Below are positions 52,309 to 61,169 of a stretch of 64,000 bases of DNA, piece by piece (the stretch's first letter is position 1; every line of letters begins with the position of its first letter). The notes beneath the pieces are model-generated. The model did no database searches. It saw only the letters and a program-made list of their open reading frames with translations, and was not told the origin of the DNA. The translations under genes and the position numbers were made by a program. Source of the DNA: Marinicauda algicola (GTDB taxonomy: Bacteria > Pseudomonadota > Alphaproteobacteria > Caulobacterales > Maricaulaceae); the NCBI RefSeq assembly GCF_017161425.1, contig NZ_CP071057.1, positions 3,101,501 through 3,165,500 of the forward strand. Reading direction: 5' to 3'.

Positions 52309-54093
52309 GTGAAACCCGCCCGCTTTCTTCCGATCCTCGACTGGGGACGGCGCTACGACGCCTCGGCCCTGTCCAGCGACGCACTGGCCGCGGTGATCGT
52401 GACGATCATGCTGATCCCGCAATCGCTCGCCTACGCGCTGCTCGCCGGACTGCCGCCGCAGGCGGGCCTCTATGCGTCCATCGCGCCGCTCGTGGCCTAT
52501 GCGCTGTTCGGAACCAGCACCGCGCTGGCGGTCGGCCCGGTCGCGGTCGTGTCCCTGCTCACCGCCGCCTCGGTGGGCCGGATCGCGGAAGCGGGCAGCA
52601 CCGACTATGTCACCGCCGCGCTCACGCTCGCCTTCCTCTCGGGGGTCTTCCTGCTGATCCTCGGCGTGTTCCGGCTGGGATTCCTGGCGAACTTCCTGTC
52701 CCATCCGGTGATCTCCGGCTTCATCACCGCCTCGGGCCTGATCATCGCGGCCAGCCAGCTCGGCCACATCCTCGGCGTGGGCGCGCACGGCCACACCCTG
52801 GTCGAGATCCTGGTCTCCCTCGTGCCCGAAATCGGTGCGACGAACATGCCCACGCTCGCCATCGGGGCGGCCTCGCTCGCCTTCCTGTGGTGGGTGCGCG
52901 GGGGCCTCAAACCCCTGCTGCAGCGCCTGGGACTGCCCGCCGGCCCCGCCGGCATGATCGCCCGCGCCGGGCCGATCCTCGCGGTGGCGGTGTCCATCAT
53001 CGCGGTCCGCGTCCTCGATCTCGGCGCGCGCGGCGTGGCGCTGGTCGGCGAGGTGCCCTCGGGCCTTCCCCCCTTCACCCTGCCGAGCGTCCAGCCCGAT
53101 CTCATCGGCGCACTGGTCTCCTCGGCCGTGCTGATCTCCATCGTGGGTTTCGTGGAGTCGGTCTCGGTCGCGCGCACGCTCGCGGCGAAGAAGCGCGAGC
53201 GGATCGATCCCGACCAGGAACTCGTCGGCCTCGGCGCGGCCAACATCGCCGCCTCGTTCTCCGGCGGCTATCCGGTGACGGGCGGCTTCGCGCGCTCGGT
53301 GGTCAATTTCGACGCCGGCGCGCGCACGCCCGCGGCCGGCGCCTTCACCGCTGCGGGCATCGCGCTCGCCGCGCTCTTCCTCACCCCGCTGCTGGCCAGC
53401 CTGCCGACCGCGGTGCTCGCCGCGACCATCATCGTCGCCGTGCTGTCCCTGGTCGATCTCGGGGCGCTGGGACGGGCCTGGCGCTATTCCAGGGCGGACT
53501 TCGCGGCGATGGCGGCCACGCTCGTGCTGACGCTGGTCCTGGGCGTGGAGGCGGGAATCGCGGCCGGCGTGGCGCTGTCCCTCGCCCTGTTCCTCTACCG
53601 CACGAGCACGCCCCACAGCGCCGTCGTCGGGCAGGTGCCGGGCACGCAGCACTTCCGCAATGTCGACCGCCACGACGTGATCACCGCGCCGAACGTGCTG
53701 ACCCTGCGCGTCGACGAGAGCCTGTACTTCGCCAATGCCGGCTATCTGGAAGACCGGATCCTCGGCCTCGTGGCGGAGAAGCCCGGGATCGAGCACGTCG
53801 TGCTGATGTGCCCGGCGGTCAACGCGATCGACCTGTCCGCGCTGGAGACCCTGGAAGCGGTCAACGAGGGCCTGCGCGAGGCCGGCATCGCGCTGCACCT
53901 GTCGGAGGTGAAGGGCCCGGTGATGGACCGGCTGAAGCGCAGCGCCTTCCTCGAAGCCCTGACCGGCGAGGTCTTCCTCAGCCAGTACGAGGCCTACGCC
54001 GCGCTTGCCCCGGAGACCGCGCGGGGCGCGCTCGAAGCGGCCCGTCCCGAGGTCTGCCCCAACGCGGAAAGCCGGGGACTGCACCCGCTGTAA
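52309..54093 (+). CDS. SulP-family anion transporter with STAS domain
   Basis: A 594-residue SLC26-type transporter. LIPQSLAYALLAGLPPQAGLYAS is the family signature, about 12-14 membrane segments follow, GGYPVTGGFARSVVNFDAGART is the second conserved motif, and a C-terminal STAS domain (about residues 455-560; VVLMCPAVNAIDLSALETL) ends the protein. It is likely to move sulfate, sulfite or bicarbonate. The gene starts with GTG 46 bp after SQR, so it may share the sulfide operon and remove or supply oxidised sulfur. The direction of transport is not deducible. Confidence 0.87.
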   Translation: MKPARFLPILDWGRRYDASALSSDALAAVIVTIMLIPQSLAYALLAGLPPQAGLYASIAPLVAYALFGTSTALAVGPVAVVSLLTAASVGRIAEAGSTDYVTAALTLAFLSGVFLLILGVFRLGFLANFLSHPVISGFITASGLIIAASQLGHILGVGAHGHTLVEILVSLVPEIGATNMPTLAIGAASLAFLWWVRGGLKPLLQRLGLPAGPAGMIARAGPILAVAVSIIAVRVLDLGARGVALVGEVPSGLPPFTLPSVQPDLIGALVSSAVLISIVGFVESVSVARTLAAKKRERIDPDQELVGLGAANIAASFSGGYPVTGGFARSVVNFDAGARTPAAGAFTAAGIALAALFLTPLLASLPTAVLAATIIVAVLSLVDLGALGRAWRYSRADFAAMAATLVLTLVLGVEAGIAAGVALSLALFLYRTSTPHSAVVGQVPGTQHFRNVDRHDVITAPNVLTLRVDESLYFANAGYLEDRILGLVAEKPGIEHVVLMCPAVNAIDLSALETLEAVNEGLREAGIALHLSEVKGPVMDRLKRSAFLEALTGEVFLSQYEAYAALAPETARGALEAARPEVCPNAESRGLHPL

Positions 54094-54456
54094 CGTCCGC
54101 CCCGTTCGCAGGCGCAAGATATACCGGCCCCGCCGCGGCCCGGCCCTACGGGTTGGGTCGGCCCGCGGCCTGTCATGGAAATTTCAAATTCGGATCGGTG
54201 TCCCCTTGTAATTCAGCCACACCGGTCGAGTTTCTTGATTCCACGTACAAATTCAGAGCCCGGCTGCGCCCGTTGCGGCGGCTTCCACGGCGCTGCAGCC
54301 GGAGCGGGCGCATGCGTCACATCCTCGTCACCGAATTGCGATGCCGGTGTTGCATTTCTCCTGTTCTTTCCCGGCAAGCGCGATCCGCGTCCGCCTCGGG
54401 ACCGGGTGCGCGTTCGTGTTCCGAGTGTTGAGCCAAATTTCCTTTGGGGGATCCTG
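54094..54456. other. 363-bp non-coding leader before the lipoprotein gene
   Basis: I find no convincing gene here. The stretch 54180-54270 is markedly poorer in GC than its surroundings and probably holds the promoter of the lipoprotein-TonB receptor-Gsp genes, followed by a long 5' leader. CTGTCAT-GGAA-ATTTCAA at 54170-54187 resembles the two-repeat layout of a PHO box, but its second repeat matches only four of seven bases. No terminator for the SulP gene is evident. Confidence 0.4.
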
Positions 54457-57345
54457 ATGCCGACCCAGTCTCTGACCAAACTCCTGCTGGTAGGTGCCTC
54501 GTGCGCCGTCCTCGCCGCGTGCTCCGGCGCGTCCACGAGCTCGCCCGGCGAGCAGAACCAGGTTCCGCCTCCCCCGACGGGTGGCGGCGGCGGCGGTACG
54601 CAGTCGATCAACCTGATCCCGGCCGGCGGCTGCCCGGCGGGCAGCGCCTCGCAGACCACGACGGTCTCCTACAGCGGCGGTTCGGCCGACGTGACGGCCT
54701 GCCGCATCACCGGCAACCTGACGACCGACGTCACCGTCCCGGCGAACGAGACCTTCTTCATCTCCGGCGCCGTGTTCGTCGGCCAGGACGAGGGCGCGAC
54801 CGCCTCGGCCGGTACGAGCTCGACGACGCAGGGCGCCCCGAGCGGCCCGACGCTGACCGTCCAGCCCGGCGCCACGCTCGTGGGTGAATCCGGCAACGAC
54901 TACATCGTCGTCACCCGCGGCTCCTCGATCGACGCCCGCGGCACCGAGACCTCCCCGATCGTCATGACCTCGGCGCGCGACATCGTCGAGCAGCGCCTCG
55001 GCACCCCGCGCACCGGCGACTCCACCGCCCGCGGCGAGTGGGGCGGTCTCGTGATCAACGGCCGCGCCCCGATCAATGCCTGTATCGACGGCAGCGCCAC
55101 CGGCGGCACCGCCGACTGCCAGAAGTCGGGCGAAGGCTCCTCCGGCCTGTTCGGCGGCGGCACGCCCGACGACAATTCCGGCTGGCTGGAATACGTCGTC
55201 GTCAAGTATGCCGGCTTCCGCGTGAACAACGCCGACGAGCTGAACGGCATCGCCTTCCAGGGCGTGGGTTCGGACACCACCGTCAACCACGTCCAGGTCC
55301 ACAACAATGCCGACGACGGCATCGAGTTCTTCGGCGGCACGGTCAGCGTCCGCAATATCGTGCTGACCGGCATCGCCGACGACTCCATGGACTACACCGA
55401 CGGCTGGACCGGCAACGCCCAGTTCGTGCTCGTCAAGCACACCGACGACTCCGACCAGGGCTTCGAGTTCGACAATAACGGCGACGCGAACGACGCCCTG
55501 CCGCGCTCGAACCCGACGATCTCCAACTACACCCTCGTCGGCAATCCGACCTCGACGGCCTCCGACACCGGCATGCTGCTGCGCGAAGGCACCGCCGGGA
55601 CCTTCGTCAACGGCATCGTCGTCGACTTCGAGGGCGACTGCCTCGATGTCGACCAGCAGGCGACCTTCGACCAGGCCAGCGCCGGCGATCTCGTCGTGGC
55701 CTCGAACTTCTACGACTGCACGCCCGACTTCTCCGACGATGACGACGGCTTCTCCGAAGAGGCCTTCTTCAACGGCAACGGGTTCGCGCAGAACACCAAC
55801 AACGTCGCCGGCAACAGCTCGCTCGCCCAGACCTTCTTCCCGGGCCCGAACGAGCTGGCGGTGACCGAGGTCGATCCGACCACGCTCGGCAGCTTCTTCC
55901 AGCCGGCCGACTATATCGGTGCCTTCTCCCCGGCCGAGACGCAGGCCTCCAACTGGGCCGCGGGCTGGACCTTCGCCCTGTTCCCGGCTCCGAGCTGCCC
56001 GACCGGCACGACGGCGACCGGCGAGACGATCGCGGGCACCGAGGTCTGCCGCCTGACCGGTACGCTGCTTGACGACACCACGCTGACCGGCGGCTTCTAC
56101 TACGAACTCGTCGGCGCGGTCTTCGTCGGCCGCGACGCCGGCGCCGATCCGGCCAACCCGTCGGCCGACGCCCGCGAGGTCACGCTGACGATCGAGCCGG
56201 GCGCGACCGTGTTCGGGTCCTCGGGCAACGACTATCTGGTCATCACCCGCGGCTCGAAGATCGAGTCCAACGGCACGCCGAACCGTCCGGTCGTCCTGAC
56301 CTCGCGCGCCGACCTGGAAGGCACCCAGCCCGATCCCAACACCGCCCGCGGCGAATGGGGTGGCCTGGTGATCAATGGCCGCGCGCCGATCAACGCCTGC
56401 ATCGACGGCACGGCCACCGGCGGATCGGTCGACTGCCAGAAGTCCGGCGAAGGCTCCTCGGGCCTGTTCGGCGGCGCTTCGGCGGACGACGACTCCGGCG
56501 CCCTGAACTACACCCGCGTCCAGTACGCCGGCTTCCGCGTCAACAATGCCGACGAACTCAACGGCATCGCCTTCCAGGGCGTGGGCAGCGGCACCGAGGT
56601 GAACTTCGTGCAGGTCCACAACAATGCGGACGACGGCGTCGAGTTCTTCGGCGGCACGGTCAATGCCAAGCACCTGGTGCTCACCGGCATCGCCGACGAC
56701 TCCATGGACTACACCGACGGCTGGACCGGCAAGGTGCAGTACGTGATCGTCCAGCACGCCACCGACGACTCCGACCAGGGCTTCGAGTTCGACAACAACG
56801 GGGACGCGAACGACGCCCTGCCGCGTTCGAACCCGACGATCTCGAACTTCACCCTGATCGGCCAGCGCGGCTCCTCGGCTTCCGACTCCGGCATGCTGCT
56901 GCGCGAAGGCACGGCGGGCACGCTGATCAACGGCATTGTCGTCGACTTCAACGCCGACTGCCTGGACGTCGACCAGAGCGCGACCTTCGACGAAGCCAGC
57001 CAGGGCGATCTCAGGCTGTCCTCGACCTTCTTCGACTGCCCGACGAACTTCTCCACCGACTCCGACGGGTTCAGCGAAGAGGACTTCTTCAACGGCGTCT
57101 CGCCCTACACCCAGAACACCGACAACACGACGGGTACGACCTCGCTCGCCGGGTTCTCCTTCATCACCGACATGTCGGCGAACAACGCCAAGGGCGTGGT
57201 TCCCGGCGCCGCCGGCCCGGAGAGCGGCGTGACGCCGATCGACCCGTCCACGATCGATCCCTTCTTCGACAGCGTCGACTATATCGGCGCGGTCGAGGAC
57301 GCGAACGACACCTGGTACCAGGGCTGGACGCTCCAGCAGCAGTAA
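54457..57345 (+). CDS. Large surface lipoprotein with internal tandem duplication
   Basis: A 962-residue lipoprotein: signal peptide with lipobox VLAAC (Cys22), then a Pro/Gly-rich flexible stretch (PPPPTGGGGGG). Two homologous halves follow. Each has GNDYLVITRGS-like and RGEWGGLVINGRAPINACIDG-like strands, GEGSSGLFGG, YAGFRVNNADELNGIAFQG, VQVHNNADDGVEFFGGTVN, MDYTDGWTG and FEFDNNGDANDALPRSNPTI; the halves are offset by about 440 codons. The regular turns suggest a right-handed beta-helix. It has paired cysteines (CIDG...DCQKSG) in each half. It precedes a TonB-dependent receptor, so it likely acts at the outer membrane in nutrient capture or export. No catalytic residues are recognised. Confidence 0.75.
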   Translation: MPTQSLTKLLLVGASCAVLAACSGASTSSPGEQNQVPPPPTGGGGGGTQSINLIPAGGCPAGSASQTTTVSYSGGSADVTACRITGNLTTDVTVPANETFFISGAVFVGQDEGATASAGTSSTTQGAPSGPTLTVQPGATLVGESGNDYIVVTRGSSIDARGTETSPIVMTSARDIVEQRLGTPRTGDSTARGEWGGLVINGRAPINACIDGSATGGTADCQKSGEGSSGLFGGGTPDDNSGWLEYVVVKYAGFRVNNADELNGIAFQGVGSDTTVNHVQVHNNADDGIEFFGGTVSVRNIVLTGIADDSMDYTDGWTGNAQFVLVKHTDDSDQGFEFDNNGDANDALPRSNPTISNYTLVGNPTSTASDTGMLLREGTAGTFVNGIVVDFEGDCLDVDQQATFDQASAGDLVVASNFYDCTPDFSDDDDGFSEEAFFNGNGFAQNTNNVAGNSSLAQTFFPGPNELAVTEVDPTTLGSFFQPADYIGAFSPAETQASNWAAGWTFALFPAPSCPTGTTATGETIAGTEVCRLTGTLLDDTTLTGGFYYELVGAVFVGRDAGADPANPSADAREVTLTIEPGATVFGSSGNDYLVITRGSKIESNGTPNRPVVLTSRADLEGTQPDPNTARGEWGGLVINGRAPINACIDGTATGGSVDCQKSGEGSSGLFGGASADDDSGALNYTRVQYAGFRVNNADELNGIAFQGVGSGTEVNFVQVHNNADDGVEFFGGTVNAKHLVLTGIADDSMDYTDGWTGKVQYVIVQHATDDSDQGFEFDNNGDANDALPRSNPTISNFTLIGQRGSSASDSGMLLREGTAGTLINGIVVDFNADCLDVDQSATFDEASQGDLRLSSTFFDCPTNFSTDSDGFSEEDFFNGVSPYTQNTDNTTGTTSLAGFSFITDMSANNAKGVVPGAAGPESGVTPIDPSTIDPFFDSVDYIGAVEDANDTWYQGWTLQQQ
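54892..57290 (+). repeat. Tandem duplication inside the lipoprotein gene
   Basis: Two diverged copies of about 1.0-1.1 kb, beginning near 54892 and 56224. The equivalent codons ACC-GCC-CGC-GGC lie at 55024 and 56341, an offset of 1317 bp (439 codons), while the copy starts are 1332 bp apart, so a few codons were lost or gained. Protein identity looks high; the synonymous sites differ, so the duplication is not recent. Confidence 0.8.
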
Positions 57346-57354
57346 GGGCGCGCC

Positions 57355-57381
57355 GGGTCCGGCGGATCACCCGCCGGACCC
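57355..57381 (+). promoter_or_regulatory. Intercistronic hairpin between lipoprotein and receptor genes
   Basis: GGGTCCGGCGG (57355-57365) pairs perfectly with CCGCCGGACCC (57371-57381) around a 5-nt loop. No T run follows, so full termination is doubtful. It may stabilise the lipoprotein message or attenuate receptor expression. Confidence 0.55.
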
Positions 57382-57421
57382 TCGCACTCGCGTTAGCGAT
57401 GCCAATGAATTGGGGAACATC

Positions 57422-60124
57422 ATGAAAGCGAACCGCATCGCGCTCTCGGCGGCCCTGCTGGCTACGACCTCACTGGTCCCGGTCAGCGCCGCATGGGCGC
57501 AGGACGCCGAACAAGGCGCCCAGGAACCGAGCGACGTCATCACCGTACGCTACCAATATGTCCCGGAAGAGAAGCGGGTGACCTCGGAAGTCTCCAGCGT
57601 CGTCGACGCCGGCGACATCCAGATCACCGGGGACTCCGACATCGCCTCGGCGCTCGGCCGGGTGACGGGCCTGTCCATCTCCGAAGGGCGTTTCGTGGTC
57701 GTGCGCGGCCTGAACGAACGCTACTCCAACACGCTGATCAACGGCTCGCCGCTGGCGAGTCCGGAACCGTTCCGGCGCGCCGTGCCGCTGGACCTCTTCC
57801 CGACGAGCCTGATCAGCAACATTCTCGTGCAGAAGACCTATTCGCCGCAGTTCCCCGGTGAATTCGGCGGCGGCGTGGTCGAGATCGACACGGCGGCGCT
57901 GCCCGAGGAAGGGTTCGTCGAGATCGGCCTCAGCTCCGCCATCGACTCCTCGACGACCTTCCAGGACGGCCTGACCTATGACGGCGGGGAGCATGACTGG
58001 CTGGGCTATGACGACGGCACCCGCCAGTGGCCGGAAGGGTTCAAGAATCTCTTCGAAACCTCGGAGGTCGGCCCGTCCGAGCAGGATCCGACGACGCTTG
58101 CCGAACTCGGCCGCGCATTCGAGAATTCCGGACTCTGGCTCGTCCAGCGCGACGACCTGACCCCGGCGGATGCCGGCGTCGATCTCACGCTCGGCGACCG
58201 CTACGACTTCGACGGCTTCTCGATCGGGGTCCTGGCCGCTGTCGGCTACGACAACAGCTGGTCCACCCAGGTGGGCCGCCGCGGCAAGGCCCGGGTGACG
58301 GGCGATCAGCTCAGCCTCAGCCGGGACTTCCACCGGATGGGGACGACCAACACGATCGAATCCAACGGTCTGTTGAATGTCGGTCTCGAAACCGGCGACC
58401 ACTCGGTTCAGGCGCTGGCGCTCGTCCTGCGCTCGACCGAGAAGGAAACCAACCGCCTGCTCGGCTTCGACAGTGACCTCGATGCCCTCGTGCGCAACGA
58501 CCGCACGGCCTGGTACGAGCGTCAGGTCTACACCTACCAGGTGTCGGGCGAGCACACCTTCGATGTCGGCGAGGGCCTTGGCATCGACTGGCGCTGGTCG
58601 ACGGCCGACGCATCGCGCTGGGCTCCCAACCAGCGGGAAGCCTTCTACGAGTGGGACGGGCCGGCGACCGAGCGCGAGGCCGTCGGGGAGACCTACGGCC
58701 TGCTCGAGTTCGAACCGTTCAACGACGACTTCCTCCTGCGCAACTCCGGCGACGGTAACCGCATCTCCTTCTCGCGCGTGGACGAGACCACCGACGAGTA
58801 CGGGGCGGACGTCACCCTTCCGGTCATGCTGTTCGGCATCGACTGGGAGTGGATGGCCGGCTTTGCCCATCTCGAGCGCGAGCGGAAGGCCTACAACCGG
58901 GAATTCCGCTTCACCGGCACGATCCCGGCGGACCTGCGCGGCAGCCGGATCGACTACATCTTCGCCGACCAGAACATCCTCGACACCCGGTTCCGTCTTC
59001 AGGAAACCGGCGGGGTGCTCACGCCGGAGGCCTATCGCGGCAATCTCGAGGTGGAATCCTACTACGTCTCGACCGACGCCCAGCTCACGCCCTTCCTGCG
59101 GGCCGCGCTCGGCGCCCGCTTCGAGGACGGCGAGCAGACGCTCGACACGTTCGGCTTCCCGGCCGAGAACCCGGCCGATGTCGGCGACAACGAGGGCTTC
59201 ATCTCGGAAGACTACGTGCTCCCGGCGGCGACCATCACCTGGACCTTCGCCGAGAACATGCAGCTGCGCGTCGGCTATTCGGAAACGATCATCCGGCCCC
59301 AGTTCCGCGAACTCGGCTTCACCCTGTTCTTCGATCCCGACGTCGACGAACTGTTCCGCGGCAACCCGTTCCTGGTGAACTCGGAGCTGCAGAACTACGA
59401 CGCCCGCTTCGAGTGGTATTTCGGCCGCGACCAGTTCTTCACCGCCGGCGTGTTCTACAAGACGATCGAGAACCCGATCGTGGAATACATCCTGCCGGAC
59501 GGCGAGAACCTGTCGACCTCGTTCGTCAACGCGCCGGAAGCCACGCTCACCGGCTTCGAGCTCGAGTTCGAGAAGCGCTTCGACTTCTCCGACCGGTTCG
59601 AGGGCGAGTTCTGGCAGAATGCCGAGTTCTTCGTGAAGTCGAACTACACCTATATCGACTCCGAGATGTCGGCGGGCGCGAACGATACGGTCATCGTCGC
59701 CGAACCCGGTGCCGGTGCCGATCCGCAGGCCTCGGTGGGTCCGGCTGCGGGCTTCATCAACGACGGCGAGCCGCTGCAGGGTCAGTCCGAGCACCTGGCC
59801 AACCTCCAGGTGGGCTGGGAAGACAACGCAGCGAACACCCGCACGGCGCTGCTGGTGAACTACACCGGCGAACGCAGCCGGGCGCTCGCCAACGTCGCGG
59901 TCGGCCTGCCGGCGGTGATCGAGGAGCCCCCGCTCCTGGTCGACCTGGTGCACAGCCGCTCGATCGATCTGGAAGACGGCAACACGTTCGATGTGCGCTT
60001 CGCGGTCCGCAACATCCTGGGTGAGGACTATGTCGCCACCCAGTCGGCCGCCGGCTCGTCGATCGTCGTCGACAGCTACGAGGTCGGAACGACCTTCTCG
60101 ATCAACCTGTCGCGCACGTTCTAG
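57422..60124 (+). CDS. TonB-dependent outer-membrane receptor
   Basis: A 900-residue receptor. A signal peptide (ending near VSAAWAQDA, residue about 28) precedes a plug domain (about 40-170, with VVRGLNERYSNTLINGSPLASP and YSPQFPGEFGGG) and a 22-stranded barrel ending in FSINLSRTF with the terminal Phe. A canonical TonB box is not obvious; DVITVRYQY near residue 40 is a candidate. It takes up a substrate using TonB energy. GGGGAA precedes the ATG. The preceding lipoprotein gene suggests a lipoprotein/receptor pair, in the manner of SusD/SusC, for an unknown ligand. Confidence 0.87.
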   Translation: MKANRIALSAALLATTSLVPVSAAWAQDAEQGAQEPSDVITVRYQYVPEEKRVTSEVSSVVDAGDIQITGDSDIASALGRVTGLSISEGRFVVVRGLNERYSNTLINGSPLASPEPFRRAVPLDLFPTSLISNILVQKTYSPQFPGEFGGGVVEIDTAALPEEGFVEIGLSSAIDSSTTFQDGLTYDGGEHDWLGYDDGTRQWPEGFKNLFETSEVGPSEQDPTTLAELGRAFENSGLWLVQRDDLTPADAGVDLTLGDRYDFDGFSIGVLAAVGYDNSWSTQVGRRGKARVTGDQLSLSRDFHRMGTTNTIESNGLLNVGLETGDHSVQALALVLRSTEKETNRLLGFDSDLDALVRNDRTAWYERQVYTYQVSGEHTFDVGEGLGIDWRWSTADASRWAPNQREAFYEWDGPATEREAVGETYGLLEFEPFNDDFLLRNSGDGNRISFSRVDETTDEYGADVTLPVMLFGIDWEWMAGFAHLERERKAYNREFRFTGTIPADLRGSRIDYIFADQNILDTRFRLQETGGVLTPEAYRGNLEVESYYVSTDAQLTPFLRAALGARFEDGEQTLDTFGFPAENPADVGDNEGFISEDYVLPAATITWTFAENMQLRVGYSETIIRPQFRELGFTLFFDPDVDELFRGNPFLVNSELQNYDARFEWYFGRDQFFTAGVFYKTIENPIVEYILPDGENLSTSFVNAPEATLTGFELEFEKRFDFSDRFEGEFWQNAEFFVKSNYTYIDSEMSAGANDTVIVAEPGAGADPQASVGPAAGFINDGEPLQGQSEHLANLQVGWEDNAANTRTALLVNYTGERSRALANVAVGLPAVIEEPPLLVDLVHSRSIDLEDGNTFDVRFAVRNILGEDYVATQSAAGSSIVVDSYEVGTTFSINLSRTF

Positions 60125-60155
60125 GACACGCGCGACCGGTCCTGCAGAACACGGC

Positions 60156-60183
60156 GGGCGGGCCTCCATTCGGAGGTCCGCCC
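60156..60183 (+). terminator. Terminator-like hairpin after the receptor gene
   Basis: GGGCGGGCCTCC (60156-60167) pairs with GGAGGTCCGCCC (60172-60183) with one mismatched or wobble position and a 4-nt loop. Only a short TT follows, so termination may be partial, letting some transcription continue into gspC. Confidence 0.55.
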
Positions 60184-60272
60184 TTCGTGCTCGGAAAAAC
60201 AGGGAGGTTTCCCTGGGGCAAACCGGAAGCCCCGCTTTCCTTGATGCAGGCAGAGCGGGTAAGGAAGAGGGC

Positions 60273-61169
60273 ATGAACGCGGTGGAGAGTATGGGGCAGG
60301 CAGGCACAGCCGGGCGAACGCCCGCCCGGATCGGGCGTGCGCGTCTCGCCGCCGGTACCGCCGAGATCGCGCTCGCCGCGCTGATCGCCCTGCTGCTCGC
60401 CCGCGCCCTCTGGTTCGTCGTCTACGGCGCCGATGCCGTGCGGATCGATCTCGACCTTGCCGGCCCGGCGCCCGCCGAGCGGGCGGGTGAGAGCGGGGCG
60501 GATCTGTCGATCCTGTCGGAGGGGGTCCTGTTCGCGGCGCGCGCGACGCCGGACGCGGGCGAGGCGGTCGCCGACGCCCCCGAGACCCAGCTCGATCTCA
60601 CACTTCGCGGCGTGCGCCGGGGCAGCGACCCGCAATCGGGAACCGCCGTCGTCCAGAGCCCGGAACTCGGCCAGCGCACGCTGCCCGTGGGCGCGGAGAT
60701 CGCGCCCGGCGTGGTGCTGGAGGCGGTCTATTCCGACCGGGTCATCATCAACCGGCGCGGCGTGCGCGAGAGCCTCCTGCTGCGCGAGGACGCCCGGGCG
60801 CGCACCAGCCTCCTGCGCCCGGCCGGCGAGGACGCGCCGGAGGCGGTGGAGACGACGGTCACGCCGCCTCCTGCCTCGCCCGGAGCGGCGCGCCTGACCG
60901 AGGCCGACTGGGTGCGCGGCCTGCGCCTGGAGCGCGCCGAGACGGCCGGGGAAGCCGTCGGCTATGGCGTTCTGGACACCAGCGACCCCGTCCTTCTCGA
61001 CACCGTCGGCCTGCAGGCCGGCGACATCATCACGCACGTCAACGGCCGGGCGCTGACCGGCTCCGTGAACACCCTGGAAGTGCTGGAGGAACTCGCCGAG
61101 TCCTCCCGCGCCAGCTTCGTCGTCCTGCGTGGCGGCGAGGCCCGGACAATCGAGGTCAATCTGCGATGA
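60273..61169 (+). CDS. gspC: Type II secretion protein GspC
   Basis: A 298-residue inner-membrane protein. A short cytosolic N-terminus and one transmembrane helix (about residues 30-52) precede an HR domain (about 85-180; LRGVRRGSD and VLEAVYSDRVIINRRGVRESLLL) that binds the secretin. A C-terminal PDZ-type domain follows (about 215-298; LQAGDIITHVNGRALTG). It links the inner-membrane platform with GspD. AAGGAAGAGG precedes the ATG. The stop overlaps gspD (ATGA). It is the first gene of the gspCDE run. Confidence 0.87.
   Translation: MNAVESMGQAGTAGRTPARIGRARLAAGTAEIALAALIALLLARALWFVVYGADAVRIDLDLAGPAPAERAGESGADLSILSEGVLFAARATPDAGEAVADAPETQLDLTLRGVRRGSDPQSGTAVVQSPELGQRTLPVGAEIAPGVVLEAVYSDRVIINRRGVRESLLLREDARARTSLLRPAGEDAPEAVETTVTPPPASPGAARLTEADWVRGLRLERAETAGEAVGYGVLDTSDPVLLDTVGLQAGDIITHVNGRALTGSVNTLEVLEELAESSRASFVVLRGGEARTIEVNLR

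Noticed and set aside
54170-54187. PHO box as a firm feature
   Set aside because: The first repeat is exact CTGTCAT but the second matches only four of seven bases and no good -10 is at the right distance; kept only as a weak hint.
54328-56757. Open frame of 809 codons antisense to the lipoprotein gene
   Set aside because: Shadow of the duplicated lipoprotein reading frame; no signal or domain.
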